Assembly: GCA_013316825.1 (NCBI GenBank)
Contig: WSLY01000017.1
Span: 1-49,138, forward strand
Length of the DNA stretch: 49,138 bases
Direction of reading: 5' to 3'
From: Lachnospiraceae bacterium
Lineage (GTDB): Bacteria; Bacillota; Clostridia; Lachnospirales; Lachnospiraceae
The translations under genes and the position numbers were made by a program. Numbering within the stretch: the first letter of the stretch is position 1; every line of letters begins with the position of its first letter. Below, piece by piece: positions 6,474 through 16,195 of the stretch. The notes beneath the pieces were generated by a model. That model saw only the letters and a list, made by a program, of their open reading frames with translations. It was not told the DNA's origin and made no database searches.

Positions 6474-8411
6474 TTATGCCTCGAGCGCTTCAAGGCTGCT
6501 TAATCCCTGCATTTTTGTAACCGCGCGCGCCTCTTCAGTCAAATCCAGAATAGAGGGAATGCTTCCTACCACATTTTCTGCCAGCCAGTCCATTGTGATA
6601 ATTTCTTTCGGGGAAATCGTCTGCTCCGCTTTATTCATAACTGTTCCACCCTGTGCCAGCATCTCGCCGGAAAAAGGAATCAGCACATCAGCACATATGT
6701 TGCTGCGCAGCAAATCTACCAGCCGTTTCGTCCCATGCGGCAAATCCTGCGAACAAATCAAGTCCACCACGCCGGCAGACATGCCCCACCAATAATTGAT
6801 GGCGCGGTTTCCTATAGCGGCATCGTCATCCTTCCATGTTCCATTTAATATGGTGCGGACAATCTTCTCATAAAGCTTTCCCCAATGCCACGTAGTCATA
6901 GCCAGATTATCCGGCGTCTCTCCACAAATATGGTAGAGTCCGAAACGTCTGGAAGCATTGCCGGGTGATGTCATATCCTGATCCATGATATAATTGATTT
7001 CAGGGTCGTTTAAGATTTCCACCGGACGCTCCTTTAAGGTACTCCAGTCCAGATAGACCTTAACATTGGGATTCACCATCCTTGCCCCCAGTGCATAGGC
7101 ATTTATGTTCGCCGCCATACCGTAAATCGGGTAGTTGGCAATATAACCTATCTTATTTGTGGTAGTCATGGAACCTGCAATAGCGCCTGCCAGAAATTTC
7201 GCTTCATACATTCTTCCATAATAAGTTCGCAGCGTAGGATGTGAAGTATTCAAAGAGCAGTTCAAAATCTTTACATTGGGGTGATTTGCCGCTACTTTTA
7301 AGCTTGCAGGTATCATAACCGGCGTCGTCGTAAAGAGCACATTATAGCCATCCTTTATAATCTGCTCCATCATCTCCAAATCATTTTCACCGGCAATCAC
7401 ATTTTCAAACGCTTTTGTCTCTACCTGTCCGGGAAATACATTTTCCAGATACAGCCTTCCCAGCTCATGACTGTAAGTCCAACTGGAAGTTCTGTGGGTT
7501 TTCTCATATAAAAATGCAATCTTAACCTTATTCAGATTATCCGGCAGAATCAGGTTTAACAAATTTTTATAGATGTTATGGGAAGCTTCCTTTTTGGAGG
7601 GTTCCATGGACAATTCTATCGACTGTTCCTCTGTCAGCACCAAAAATTCATCCCAGATATTGGAAAGGTCCTTTTTAATATCCTGTACAGTTTTTTGCTT
7701 CGTTTCCTGATACCCGTACACGGTAATGAATGCTAACAGTGCATCTCCCACTGTAATAGGCAGTTTTTTCCCGCCCTTTGCCTCAAACGCCTTTCGAAAG
7801 CAGATATACACGTTATTAAATTCTATACGGTCATCATAGGTCCATTTTTCTCCTTTGGGCGTACCAATCTGCGACAGCAGTTTGGCAAACCTGCCCGCTT
7901 CGCTGAAATTAATATAATTGATGCCGGTCACCGCGTAGAAATCCAAAAATTCATAATAGATAATATTTTCCTTTGTGTCACTGCGTTTGGGAACGACACG
8001 AATCACGTTGCAGGGCACGCTGTATGCATCCAGATATTTTAAGACGCTGATTCGTTTATTGCCCTCCAGCACATAAAACCGGTTCATAAACTCGTAAACC
8101 TTGACAGGATCCCGCAGTCCCTCCTCCTGCAGTGAGGTATACAGCCGTATCCACTTATTAGCAAATTCCGAGTATGTGTCTAAAAGCGGCATGAAATTAG
8201 CGGCAAAGGCATTGGTTCTGCCCCTTGTTCTGGTTCCTACAATCAATTCCAGCGGAACCTCGCACAGCCCAAGGCTCGCCTCATATTCCACCTTCACATA
8301 GGATAAAATCTCGTCCAGTGCAGGCAGATAGGGGTAATCACCTTTCATCAGGCGGTTACGGTATTCTTTTTGTCCTGCTTTTAAAGCGCTGCTATATTTT
8401 TCGTATGACAT
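6474..8411 (-). CDS. ParB-like N-terminal domain fused to a BMP/Med-type ligand-binding domain, predicted cytosolic
   Basis: 645 residues with no signal peptide or membrane segment. Around residues 55-145 is a ParB/sulfiredoxin-like segment: SEFANKWIRLY, RDPVKVYEFMNRFYVLEGNK and RISVLKYLDAYSVPCNVIRV. The GNKR sequence sits where ParB proteins have GxRR. A helical linker follows (about 150-285). From about 290 to 610 it resembles BMP-family periplasmic nucleoside or purine binding proteins (KVKIAFLYEKTH; YGRMYEAKFLAGAIAGSM; NKIGYIANYPIYGM). BMP proteins are normally exported lipoproteins, so a cytosolic copy with a ParB-like domain suggests an intracellular ligand sensor. That function is inference. 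It lies 22 bases behind an AraC regulator. Confidence 0.8.
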   Translation of the reverse strand: MSYEKYSSALKAGQKEYRNRLMKGDYPYLPALDEILSYVKVEYEASLGLCEVPLELIVGTRTRGRTNAFAANFMPLLDTYSEFANKWIRLYTSLQEEGLRDPVKVYEFMNRFYVLEGNKRISVLKYLDAYSVPCNVIRVVPKRSDTKENIIYYEFLDFYAVTGINYINFSEAGRFAKLLSQIGTPKGEKWTYDDRIEFNNVYICFRKAFEAKGGKKLPITVGDALLAFITVYGYQETKQKTVQDIKKDLSNIWDEFLVLTEEQSIELSMEPSKKEASHNIYKNLLNLILPDNLNKVKIAFLYEKTHRTSSWTYSHELGRLYLENVFPGQVETKAFENVIAGENDLEMMEQIIKDGYNVLFTTTPVMIPASLKVAANHPNVKILNCSLNTSHPTLRTYYGRMYEAKFLAGAIAGSMTTTNKIGYIANYPIYGMAANINAYALGARMVNPNVKVYLDWSTLKERPVEILNDPEINYIMDQDMTSPGNASRRFGLYHICGETPDNLAMTTWHWGKLYEKIVRTILNGTWKDDDAAIGNRAINYWWGMSAGVVDLICSQDLPHGTKRLVDLLRSNICADVLIPFSGEMLAQGGTVMNKAEQTISPKEIITMDWLAENVVGSIPSILDLTEEARAVTKMQGLSSLEALEA

Positions 8412-8433
8412 ATTGACCTCTTTTCTTTCTTAA

Positions 8434-9288
8434 CTACTGCTGTTCATGGCTGCTCTCTGACGGATTCTGTGCCAGTCTCCTTTTGTATGCTCTGGAAAAA
8501 GTAGAATAATCCCGAAATCCCGACTGATAGCACGCCTGTGTCGGCGCGATGCCTGCCGCCATCAGGCTCTTTGCCAAAAGCACTCTTTTCTCTGTTATGT
8601 ACCGGTGAATGGTATATCCCGTTTCCTCCTTGAACTGGCGCATCATATGAAACCTGCTGATATAAAAATGCGCCGCAAGGTATTCTATGGAAAGCTCCTC
8701 CGTCAAATGCTCTCCTATGTATTTTATTAAATCTATCATTTTTTGATTAAAGTACACCGCCCTGTTGAAGGTTGCCGTCCCATCCATACAGCTTTGGTTA
8801 ACCAAAATCATAAATTCCATAAAAAGAACGTTGGCGTAAAGCTTTGCGGCATATTGTTCCTTTTCCTGTCCGTTTTTTTCAATTTCTTCTATTACGGAAA
8901 GAAGCCTGCTGTTTGTCATTGCCGGAAAACGCAGTACATCCGCACCTTCCTCTCCTGCCATTTCAAAGCAGCGCGCCAAATTATATTCTGTCGTTCTATG
9001 CCGCTTCAAAAATGCCTCGGATATATAGAACACAATCCGCTCATACGGCTCCTTGCTTTCCACCTGCGGTCTGTGAATCGCACCTTTGTTTACCAGCACC
9101 ATATCATACGCTTTTAGCTTGTACGATTTTCCTTCTATGCTGTAGGTTATGCTGCCCTTTAGAAAAATCAGCAGCTTATAAAAATCATGATAATGGTACG
9201 GATACTCCCTTATACCGGCGTCCATGATGTGAAACATCCTGAAATCGTCATAGAGATATCCTCTTTTTTCATACCCGCTGTTCTCCAT
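8434..9288 (-). CDS. AraC-family transcriptional regulator
   Basis: 284 residues. The N-terminal half looks like a cupin ligand-binding domain (YPYHYHDFYKLLIFLKGSIT, with His-rich core). The C-terminal 100 residues hold the two AraC helix-turn-helix units (LSIEYLAAHFYISRFHMMRQ; then ACYQSGFRDYSTFSRAYKRR). The start is ATG at 9288 behind CCGGAGG; a TTG six codons upstream overlapping yitT is also possible. It sits between a YitT-type membrane protein and the ParB-BMP fusion, in the same direction with gaps of 14 and 22 bases, so it probably regulates its own operon in response to a small molecule. Confidence 0.92.
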   Translation of the reverse strand: MENSGYEKRGYLYDDFRMFHIMDAGIREYPYHYHDFYKLLIFLKGSITYSIEGKSYKLKAYDMVLVNKGAIHRPQVESKEPYERIVFYISEAFLKRHRTTEYNLARCFEMAGEEGADVLRFPAMTNSRLLSVIEEIEKNGQEKEQYAAKLYANVLFMEFMILVNQSCMDGTATFNRAVYFNQKMIDLIKYIGEHLTEELSIEYLAAHFYISRFHMMRQFKEETGYTIHRYITEKRVLLAKSLMAAGIAPTQACYQSGFRDYSTFSRAYKRRLAQNPSESSHEQQ

Positions 9289-9302
9289 AAAGCCTCCGGT
9301 TC

Positions 9303-10202
9303 TCAAAGCTTTTCACTGAAATAGCTTTTATAGCCCTCTCCGTAAATTTCCGTTGCGCTTGAGATAATCATAAATGCTTCCGGATCCTCCTCCTTGACAA
9401 TCTCCTCCGTCCGCGGCGCAAGCTGCTTGCGCATAACGCACATAATCACTCTTTTTTCCTTTCCGCTGTAAGCGCCTTGTCCCTTTACATAGGTAACGCC
9501 GATATCCAATTCTTCCAAAAGCCGCGCTGTGATTTTTTCCGAATTGTCGCTTATAATATAAATCAGTTTTGCCCCGTCCCGCCCGTACAAGACAAGGTCC
9601 AGCGTAAACGAAGTAACAAATACCGCCATTCCCGCATACAACGCCCTGTCCAGGTCCTTGAACACAAACACGGATGCCGCAACAATCGTAGCATCTATCA
9701 TAAAAAACAGTACTCCCGTCTTCATATGCGGATACCGAAGGCGCAGCAGCTTAATAATAATGTCCGTGCCGCCGGTGGTTGCCCCCGTCTTAAATACACC
9801 GCCGAGCCCGACTGCAACCAGACAGGCGCCTACCAGTGCCGCCAGCAGCGGGTCCTTCGTCACAGCGCCATAACCGCTCAACACATTGGTAAGCACGGAA
9901 GATAACACCGTACAATATAAAGTCGATACAATCAGCTTAAAACCAAATTTCCACAATCCCAGAAGCAATATGGGAACATTAATCAAAAGAATCAGATTAC
10001 CCGTGCTGACGGGAATCAGCCTGTTTAAAATAATGGAGATACCTGACACACCGCCGGGCGCTAAATTGTTTGGGTCCAAAAACAAACTGATTGCCGCCGC
10101 ATAGCAAAGGCAGGATACTGTCATCAGAAGATAGTCCAATATACGTTTTTTCAGGGTTTTCCGCTCTCCCTGCTGCCATTCCTTTTGTGTTGCCGTTTCC
10201 AT
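9303..10202 (-). CDS. YitT-family membrane protein (YitT/DUF161 plus DUF2179)
   Basis: 299 residues. The N-terminal two thirds contain about five hydrophobic segments and the family motifs LAPGGVSGISIILNR and GGVFKTGATTGGTDIIIKLL. The C-terminal third is a soluble DUF2179 domain (IIYIISDNSEKIT-like, GVTYVKGQGAYSGKEKRVIM, EDPEAFMIISSATEIYGEGY). YitT proteins are widespread in Firmicutes; the transported or sensed molecule is unknown. The start at 10202 follows AAAGGACACATT; ATG codons at 10217 and 10226 have poorer ribosome sites. First gene of the YitT-AraC-BMP row, 151 bases after ilvA. Confidence 0.9.
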   Translation of the reverse strand: METATQKEWQQGERKTLKKRILDYLLMTVSCLCYAAAISLFLDPNNLAPGGVSGISIILNRLIPVSTGNLILLINVPILLLGLWKFGFKLIVSTLYCTVLSSVLTNVLSGYGAVTKDPLLAALVGACLVAVGLGGVFKTGATTGGTDIIIKLLRLRYPHMKTGVLFFMIDATIVAASVFVFKDLDRALYAGMAVFVTSFTLDLVLYGRDGAKLIYIISDNSEKITARLLEELDIGVTYVKGQGAYSGKEKRVIMCVMRKQLAPRTEEIVKEEDPEAFMIISSATEIYGEGYKSYFSEKL

Positions 10203-10266
10203 AATGTGTCCTTTCATTTCTCCCATACCGTAAGTAATTGTGTTTTGCAGTCACCTACTCCCACAA

Positions 10267-10284
10267 AGGATATGCTGATATCCT
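10267..10284. repeat. 7-bp inverted repeat upstream of yitT
   Basis: AGGATAT, four bases, ATATCCT. It lies 65 bases before the YitT start, where an operator would be expected. Binding by the operon's AraC protein is only a guess. Confidence 0.4.
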
Positions 10285-10293
10285 GTATGGTTA

Positions 10294-10326
10294 CAAAATC
10301 CGCATATATAGCATATGCGGATTTTG
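10294..10326 (-). terminator. Hairpin after ilvA, probable weak terminator
   Basis: Perfect 14-bp stem (10294-10307 with 10313-10326, CAAAATCCGCATAT and its complement) and a 5-base loop, 27 bases after the ilvA stop. There is no clean T run after it on either strand, only the stem's own TTTTG, so it may act as a barrier, processing site or weak terminator. Confidence 0.5.
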
Positions 10327-10353
10327 CAATATAATCACAGAATATTCTGTTCT

Positions 10354-11589
10354 TTAACTAAAAATCGTCTGTACTGTCTGCAGCAGTCTGGGGCGATACC
10401 CTTCCTTTTCGAGCGCATCGATAATCTGCGTCTTATGCTCTGTTCCAAACGCCTCCATGGTAATCCGCAGTTCCACCGCCGCATTGCGGTTGGTAGATAC
10501 AAACTGGTTATGCTCCAGCTTAATCACATTGCCATTCTGCTCTGCCACAATGCCGGAAACCTTGTAAAGCTCGCCGGGTTTGTCCGGCAAAAGTACGGAC
10601 ACCGTAAATATTCTGTCCCTGAAAATCAGGCCCTGCTGCACAACAGAAGACATGGTGATAATATCCATATTGCCGCCGCTTAAAATGGCTACCACCTTCT
10701 TATCCTTTGCATCCAGATGTTTTAATGCCGCTACCGTCAAAAGCCCTGAATTTTCCACTACCATTTTATGATTTTCCACCATATCAAGAAACGCGCCAAC
10801 CAGTTCTTCATCCTTCACCGTAATGATTTCGTCCAGATTTTTGCAAATATAGGGAAACAGCTTATCGCCCGGGGTTTTTACCGCCGTGCCGTCCGCAATC
10901 GTGTTGACTCCGGACAGCGTTACCACTTTTCCTTCCTTCAAGGATTCCTGCATACAGTTTGCCCCTGCAGGCTCCACGCCAATCACTCTGATTTTGGGAT
11001 TCAAAAGCTTTGCCAATGTCGAAACGCCTGTGGCAAGACCGCCGCCGCCAATTGGCACCAGGATATAATCCACCAGCGGAAGCTCCTTAAAAATTTCCAT
11101 TGCGATAGTACCCTGCCCCGTCGCAACGGTAAGGTCATTGAAGGGATGGATAAAAGTATATCCCTTTTCCTCTGCCAGTTCATACGCTCTGGCGCACGCC
11201 TCGTCATAGACATCCCCGCAAAGCACTACCTCTGCGCCGTAGCTCTTGGTACGGTTTACCTTCATAAGTGGTGTGGTCGTCGGCATGACAATCGTTGCCT
11301 TTACGCCGTAGCTCTTGGCTGCATAGGCAACACCCTGCGCATGGTTTCCCGCAGACGCCGTGATAACGCCCTTCGCCCGCTGCTCCTCGGAAAGCGTGCT
11401 CATGGCATAATAAGCGCCGCGCACCTTATAAGCTCCTGTAAACTGCATATTCTCAGGCTTTAAGTAAACCTTGCTGCCTGTCTGGGCGCTCAGGTAATCA
11501 CTATAAACCAGCTTAGTCTCCAAAGTAACCCGCTTCACCACCTCGGAAGCTTCTTCAAATTTTTCCAGTGTCAACATTTTTTCTTCCAT
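10354..11589 (-). CDS. ilvA: Threonine ammonia-lyase (threonine deaminase), single C-terminal ACT domain
   Basis: PLP enzyme converting threonine to 2-oxobutanoate, either for isoleucine synthesis or for catabolism. 411 residues. Lys55 in FTGAYKVRGA is the Schiff-base lysine; ASAGNHAQGVAY and the phosphate-binding loop PIGGGGL follow. The C-terminal 85 residues form an ACT domain (FTVSVLLPDKPGELYKVSGI). This length and a single ACT fit the class found in many Clostridia rather than the two-ACT E. coli IlvA. ATG at 11589 follows GGGGTAAGT; ATG at 11577 is an alternative. Lies between ftsY and the YitT block. Confidence 0.93.
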   Translation of the reverse strand: MEEKMLTLEKFEEASEVVKRVTLETKLVYSDYLSAQTGSKVYLKPENMQFTGAYKVRGAYYAMSTLSEEQRAKGVITASAGNHAQGVAYAAKSYGVKATIVMPTTTPLMKVNRTKSYGAEVVLCGDVYDEACARAYELAEEKGYTFIHPFNDLTVATGQGTIAMEIFKELPLVDYILVPIGGGGLATGVSTLAKLLNPKIRVIGVEPAGANCMQESLKEGKVVTLSGVNTIADGTAVKTPGDKLFPYICKNLDEIITVKDEELVGAFLDMVENHKMVVENSGLLTVAALKHLDAKDKKVVAILSGGNMDIITMSSVVQQGLIFRDRIFTVSVLLPDKPGELYKVSGIVAEQNGNVIKLEHNQFVSTNRNAAVELRITMEAFGTEHKTQIIDALEKEGYRPRLLQTVQTIFS

Positions 11590-11676
11590 ACTTACCCCAT
11601 TCCTGCATCACACGGCTTCGCCCGTGCTCCTGCCTTAATCAGCATTTGGAACACATCTTCCAAATGTAGTCTTCTC

Positions 11677-12621
11677 CTACTGGGAAACGCTCTCCGGTAT
11701 ATCAAACAGGGCGTTTACAAATTCCTCAGCGTTAAACTTCTGTAAATCCTCTATGGTTTCTCCGACGCCAATATATTTTACCGGTACATTCAGCTCCGAC
11801 TGGATTGCCACCGCAATGCCGCCCTTGGCTGTGCCATCCATCTTGGTAAGTATAATACCCGTCAACTCTGCTACGGAGCCAAATTCCCTCGCCTGTGCCA
11901 GCGCATTCTGTCCGGTTGTGCCATCCAGCACAATCAAGTTTTCCCTGTGGACATCCGGATATTCCCTGTCGATGATACGGTTCATCTTTTTTAATTCTTC
12001 CATCAAATTCTTTTTATTGTGAAGCCTGCCCGCCGTATCAATCAAAAGCACGTCTGCCCTGCGCGCCTTTGCCGCCGAAACGGCATCAAACACCACGCTT
12101 GCCGGGTCGGATCCTTCGCTGCCGCCAATCATATCGACGCCTGCCCTGTCCGCCCACTCTCTAAGCTGTCCGCCTGCTGCTGCCCGAAATGTATCCGCCG
12201 CCGCTATCAGTACGCGCCTGCCGCCCTCCTTCAGTTTACCCGCCAGCTTGCCAACCGAGGTAGTTTTACCCACGCCGTTGACGCCGATAACCATGATGAC
12301 CGACTGCTCTTTTTCAAAATCATAGGCTGTCTCTCCCACCTGCATCTGCTCCTTGATGCTCTCAATCAGCAGTTTCTTGCATTCGGAAGGCTCCTTGATA
12401 TGCTGCTCCTTGACCTGCGCCTTCAGCCTCTCTACAATCTGCATGGTAGCATTGACTCCAATATCGCCCATAATCAGGATTTCTTCCAGCTCCTCATAAA
12501 AATCTTCATCAATCGCCGAAAACCCGTTAAATACGGAATCGATGCCGCGCACAATATTATCTCTGGTCTTTTGCAGACCGGATTTTAGTCTGGCAAAAAA
12601 GCCTTTCTTTTCCTCGCTCAA
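11677..12621 (-). CDS. ftsY: SRP receptor GTPase FtsY
   Basis: Membrane-associated receptor for the Ffh-ribosome complex. 314 residues, a short Gram-positive form. Seen are a basic N-terminus, N domain, P-loop [50 protein letters not shown], and [12 protein letters not shown], with a C-terminal helix. The usual RAAAxEQL reads RAAAGGQL here, a departure at the conserved Glu that is worth noting. ftsY starts 13 bases after smc, so they are cotranscribed. The typical neighbour ylxM is displaced by 6 kb. Confidence 0.97.
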   Translation of the reverse strand: MSEEKKGFFARLKSGLQKTRDNIVRGIDSVFNGFSAIDEDFYEELEEILIMGDIGVNATMQIVERLKAQVKEQHIKEPSECKKLLIESIKEQMQVGETAYDFEKEQSVIMVIGVNGVGKTTSVGKLAGKLKEGGRRVLIAAADTFRAAAGGQLREWADRAGVDMIGGSEGSDPASVVFDAVSAAKARRADVLLIDTAGRLHNKKNLMEELKKMNRIIDREYPDVHRENLIVLDGTTGQNALAQAREFGSVAELTGIILTKMDGTAKGGIAVAIQSELNVPVKYIGVGETIEDLQKFNAEEFVNALFDIPESVSQ

Positions 12622-12634
12622 AATGACCTCCTTA

Positions 12635-15600
12635 TTAATCCTCCAAATCCTTATCTATCAGATTGACGCTCACAAGCGCTGACACACCTTTTTCCTGCAT
12701 GGTGATGCCGTAAAGCCTGTCCGCTTTTTCCATGGTTCCTCTCCTGTGGGTTATCACAATAAACTGTGTATTTTTCGTGAGCTTATGTAAGTACTTGGCA
12801 AAACGTCCCACATTGGACTCATCCAAGGCAGCCTCAATTTCATCTAACAGGCAAAACGGGGATGGCTTCAGATTTTGAATGGCAAAAAGAAGCGCAATGG
12901 CAGTAAGCGCTTTTTCTCCGCCGGAGAGCTGCATCATGTTCTGCAGTTTTTTGCCGGGCGGCTGGGCAATAATGCGGATTCCGGCTTCCAGAATATCCTC
13001 GTCCTCCATCAATTCAAGGCTTCCCTTGCCTCCGCCAAACAGCTCCTTAAATACCTTGTCAAACTCCCTGTTTATCTCGCCAAACTTTTCATGGAACTGC
13101 TTGCGCATGGCTGTATCCAGCTCCGTAATAATCCCTTCCAGCGTTTTCTCTGCCTCTACCAAATCGTCATGCTGGTTTTTTAAGAAGGTATAGCGCTCCA
13201 TCAGGTTCTTGTAGTCTTCAATCGCATTGACGTTGACGTCTCCCAGCTTTTTTATCTGCTCCTTTAATGCAGTAATTTCCCGTTTCATGACTGCTAAATC
13301 CGTCATCTCTTCATTGCGGATGGAAGCCGCATCGCTTAATGTGATTTCATACTCATCCCACATATAATTTATCTGGGTTTCCAGCGCCTCCTCAAACTTT
13401 TCCTTTTGGGCATTCAGACGATAAACCTCTTTATCGAGGGACGTCATCTGTTCTGCAAGAACTTCCCTCTCCGCAAAGAAATTCTTCTGCTTTGCAGAAA
13501 GCTCTTCCTTTCTTGCGACATTATCCGAAAGCTCCTGTCTGGACTGCTCCTGCGTTGTATGAGACGCCGCGATTGTCTTCTCAATTTCCAAAATGTTTTT
13601 GGTCTTTTCCTCCACGTTGCGGACATTGTTCGATAACCCGTCTTCTATTTCGGCAAGCTCTGATTCGTAACGCTTTAGCTCACCGCTGATACGCTCTACA
13701 TTCTGCTGGTGGAATCCTTGCGTCTGCAGCATTCTTTCCACCTTCATATCCCACTCGGATACCTTGGCTGCGCTTTCTGTTTCTTCCTCCCTGCGCTGCT
13801 CTAATTCCTTTTGGGAGGCTGCAATCTGCTCTTCTGCCGCCTTTTCCAAGTTTTCGGACGCCTCCAGCTCTCGCTTAATTTCCTCCTTACTCTCCTTAAT
13901 ATCCAATATCTGCTTCTCAATTTCCTGTTCCTCATTTTTCAAGGAACGGGAGCCCGCTTCCGCCTCCTCCATCTTCTCCTTGGCAGCTTCCACATTCAGA
14001 CGAATCGTATTCTGTTCCAGAAATTTCCTTTGTATCTCGGCTTTATGCGCCTCAATTTTCATCCTGAGCTTATTGCGCTTTTCTTTCGTATCCTCGATTT
14101 CTTTTCCAAACCGCTTTACCGCATCAAGAAGCTTCTCCGTCTTCTTATGAAGCTCTTCTATTTCACGCCTTCTGCTTAAGAGGTTGCTGTTGTTTTTAAA
14201 GGCGCCGCCGCTGATGGCGCCGCCCGGCACCAAAAGCTCGCCTTCCAGCGTCACCATGCGGATTCCATAGTCAAACTTTCTGGCAATTTTGACGGCGTTG
14301 TCCACATTGTCCACTACCACAATACGTCCCAGCATGGCTCTTGCCACATTTTGATAACGCTCCTCCGTTTTCACCAATCCGTCCGCCATGCCAATAACGC
14401 CCTTTTCCTGCAGCGCATCCGGATTTTTGAATTCCTGCGGTTTGGTGATACTGGTAAGCGGCAGAAACGTGGCGCGCCCCATCTTATTTTTCTTTAAAAA
14501 GCCTATCATTCTCTTGGCGGTTTCTTCATCATCCGTCACAATATTCTGTATGTTGCCGCCAAGCGCAGTCTCTATGGCGGTTTCATAACGCTTTTCTACC
14601 TTAATGATATCCGCCACTACACCGATAATGCCCTTTTCATTTTCCTTCTGCTCCATCACACGCTTGACGCTCCCGCCGTAGCCCTCATAGCGCTCTGTCA
14701 GATTGGAAAGCGCGTCAAGCCTTGATTTTTCCTGATGATACTGCTCCTGCGCTTCCCGCAGCGCGGCATCCTTCCCCGCAAGCTCCTCCCGCAGTCCCAC
14801 AAGTTCCTTTTCCAGCCCTTCCGTCTGCCCATTCATAGTGGCAAGTGCCTGTGTCACTTCCGCAAACTGCCCCTCAAGCTGACGGATACTGTCTTCCCTT
14901 GCCGCTTCATCCGATTTCACGCGAAGAAGCCTGGAGTTGAGCTCGGCCTTCCTGATAGCAATCTGCTCCAGCATGGTATCATAACGCCCTATCTTGGATT
15001 TTATGGTGGCGCGTTGGTTTAACTCGCCAATAATGGTATTTTTGCCGTTTTCAATCCTGTCGTTCAGCTCCTGGATCCGGTTCTGCACCTGTTCTAACGC
15101 TGCCCGCACTTGATCTCTTTGTGCCGTTATTTCCGCAACCTGTCCATCGATATCCTGTTTTTCTTTCAGAATCTTATCCCTGTCCAGATTTTTTGCATCA
15201 ATCTCAGCCTGCACACTCGCCTGCCTGTGCTTCAAATGCTGTTCGTTTTCTCCCGCGGAATGAAGCTGTTCTTTGAGGACGTTGATTTCGCCTTCCAGCT
15301 TGCCGCGCAGAACCGAGGTATCCGTCAGGCTCGTCCTCGCCTGCTCTATCGTCTGTTCCAGCAGTTCAATGTCGTTCTGAACCTTCTCGTACTCTTCCTT
15401 GATGCTTTCATATTTTTTTCCGGTGCTTTCCAGTTCGCCCGCAGCAGCCTTATGTTTCTCTTCTGCCGCCGAAAGCTGACTTTTCAAACGGTTATGCTCC
15501 AATAAGAACATATTCACGTCCAGCGTTTTTAATTCTTCTTTCTTTTTTAAATAGATTTTTGCCGTTTCCGACTGCTTTTCCAGCGGCGCTATCTGCTTTT

Positions 15601-16195
15601 CCAATTCAGAGAGAATATCATTCACACGCACCAGATTCGCCTTCTCATCCTCCAGCTTCTTCTGCGCGGCATACTTCCTTCGTTTAAATTTCACAATACC
15701 GGCAGCCTCATCAAAAAGCTCCCTTCTCTCCTCCGGTTTCCCGCTTAATATCTTATCTATCTGCCCCTGCCCGATAATGGAATATCCCTCTTTGCCGATA
15801 CCGGTATCATAAAACAGCTCATTGACATCTTTCAGTCTGCATGCCGAGCCATTAATCAGATATTCACTTTCTCCGGAACGGTATATTCTTCTTGCAACCG
15901 TCACTTCGTCATAATCAATCGCCAGCTGGTGATCCGCATTGTCCAGTGTAATCGCTACATAAGCATAGCTTAAGGGCTTTCTGGTTTCTGTTCCCGAGAA
16001 AATGACATCCTGCATGGACGCTCCGCGAAGCTGCTTAATTCTCTGCTCGCCAAGCACCCAGCGCACGGCGTCCGCCACATTGCTTTTTCCGCTTCCGTTT
16101 GGCCCCACAATACCGGTTATGCCATTGTGGAAGCGAAACGTTATTTTATTGGCAAAGGACTTAAAGCCGTATACCTCAATACTTTTTAAATACAT
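12635..16195 (-). CDS. smc: Chromosome segregation protein SMC
   Basis: Condensin ATPase that, with ScpA and ScpB, compacts and separates chromosomes. 1186 residues, full length. Walker A GPNGSGKSN at 31-39; long coiled coil about 165-500; flexible hinge about 505-680 (YGGSVKRVMEQKENEKGIIG; VPGGAISGGAFKNNSNL); second coiled coil about 690-1030; C-terminal head with the ABC signature QLSGGEKALTAIALLFAIQ and Walker B FCLLDEIEAALDESN. The first 10 bases overlap the end of rnc, so translation of the two is coupled. Confidence 0.98.
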   Translation of the reverse strand: MYLKSIEVYGFKSFANKITFRFHNGITGIVGPNGSGKSNVADAVRWVLGEQRIKQLRGASMQDVIFSGTETRKPLSYAYVAITLDNADHQLAIDYDEVTVARRIYRSGESEYLINGSACRLKDVNELFYDTGIGKEGYSIIGQGQIDKILSGKPEERRELFDEAAGIVKFKRRKYAAQKKLEDEKANLVRVNDILSELEKQIAPLEKQSETAKIYLKKKEELKTLDVNMFLLEHNRLKSQLSAAEEKHKAAAGELESTGKKYESIKEEYEKVQNDIELLEQTIEQARTSLTDTSVLRGKLEGEINVLKEQLHSAGENEQHLKHRQASVQAEIDAKNLDRDKILKEKQDIDGQVAEITAQRDQVRAALEQVQNRIQELNDRIENGKNTIIGELNQRATIKSKIGRYDTMLEQIAIRKAELNSRLLRVKSDEAAREDSIRQLEGQFAEVTQALATMNGQTEGLEKELVGLREELAGKDAALREAQEQYHQEKSRLDALSNLTERYEGYGGSVKRVMEQKENEKGIIGVVADIIKVEKRYETAIETALGGNIQNIVTDDEETAKRMIGFLKKNKMGRATFLPLTSITKPQEFKNPDALQEKGVIGMADGLVKTEERYQNVARAMLGRIVVVDNVDNAVKIARKFDYGIRMVTLEGELLVPGGAISGGAFKNNSNLLSRRREIEELHKKTEKLLDAVKRFGKEIEDTKEKRNKLRMKIEAHKAEIQRKFLEQNTIRLNVEAAKEKMEEAEAGSRSLKNEEQEIEKQILDIKESKEEIKRELEASENLEKAAEEQIAASQKELEQRREEETESAAKVSEWDMKVERMLQTQGFHQQNVERISGELKRYESELAEIEDGLSNNVRNVEEKTKNILEIEKTIAASHTTQEQSRQELSDNVARKEELSAKQKNFFAEREVLAEQMTSLDKEVYRLNAQKEKFEEALETQINYMWDEYEITLSDAASIRNEEMTDLAVMKREITALKEQIKKLGDVNVNAIEDYKNLMERYTFLKNQHDDLVEAEKTLEGIITELDTAMRKQFHEKFGEINREFDKVFKELFGGGKGSLELMEDEDILEAGIRIIAQPPGKKLQNMMQLSGGEKALTAIALLFAIQNLKPSPFCLLDEIEAALDESNVGRFAKYLHKLTKNTQFIVITHRRGTMEKADRLYGITMQEKGVSALVSVNLIDKDLED

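Noticed and set aside
11611..11666. Two small hairpins between ftsY and ilvA (CACGG/CCGTG and CATTTGGAA/TTCCAAATG)
   Set aside because: Neither is followed by a T run in either direction and no riboswitch motif is evident, so they were not called as terminators or leaders.
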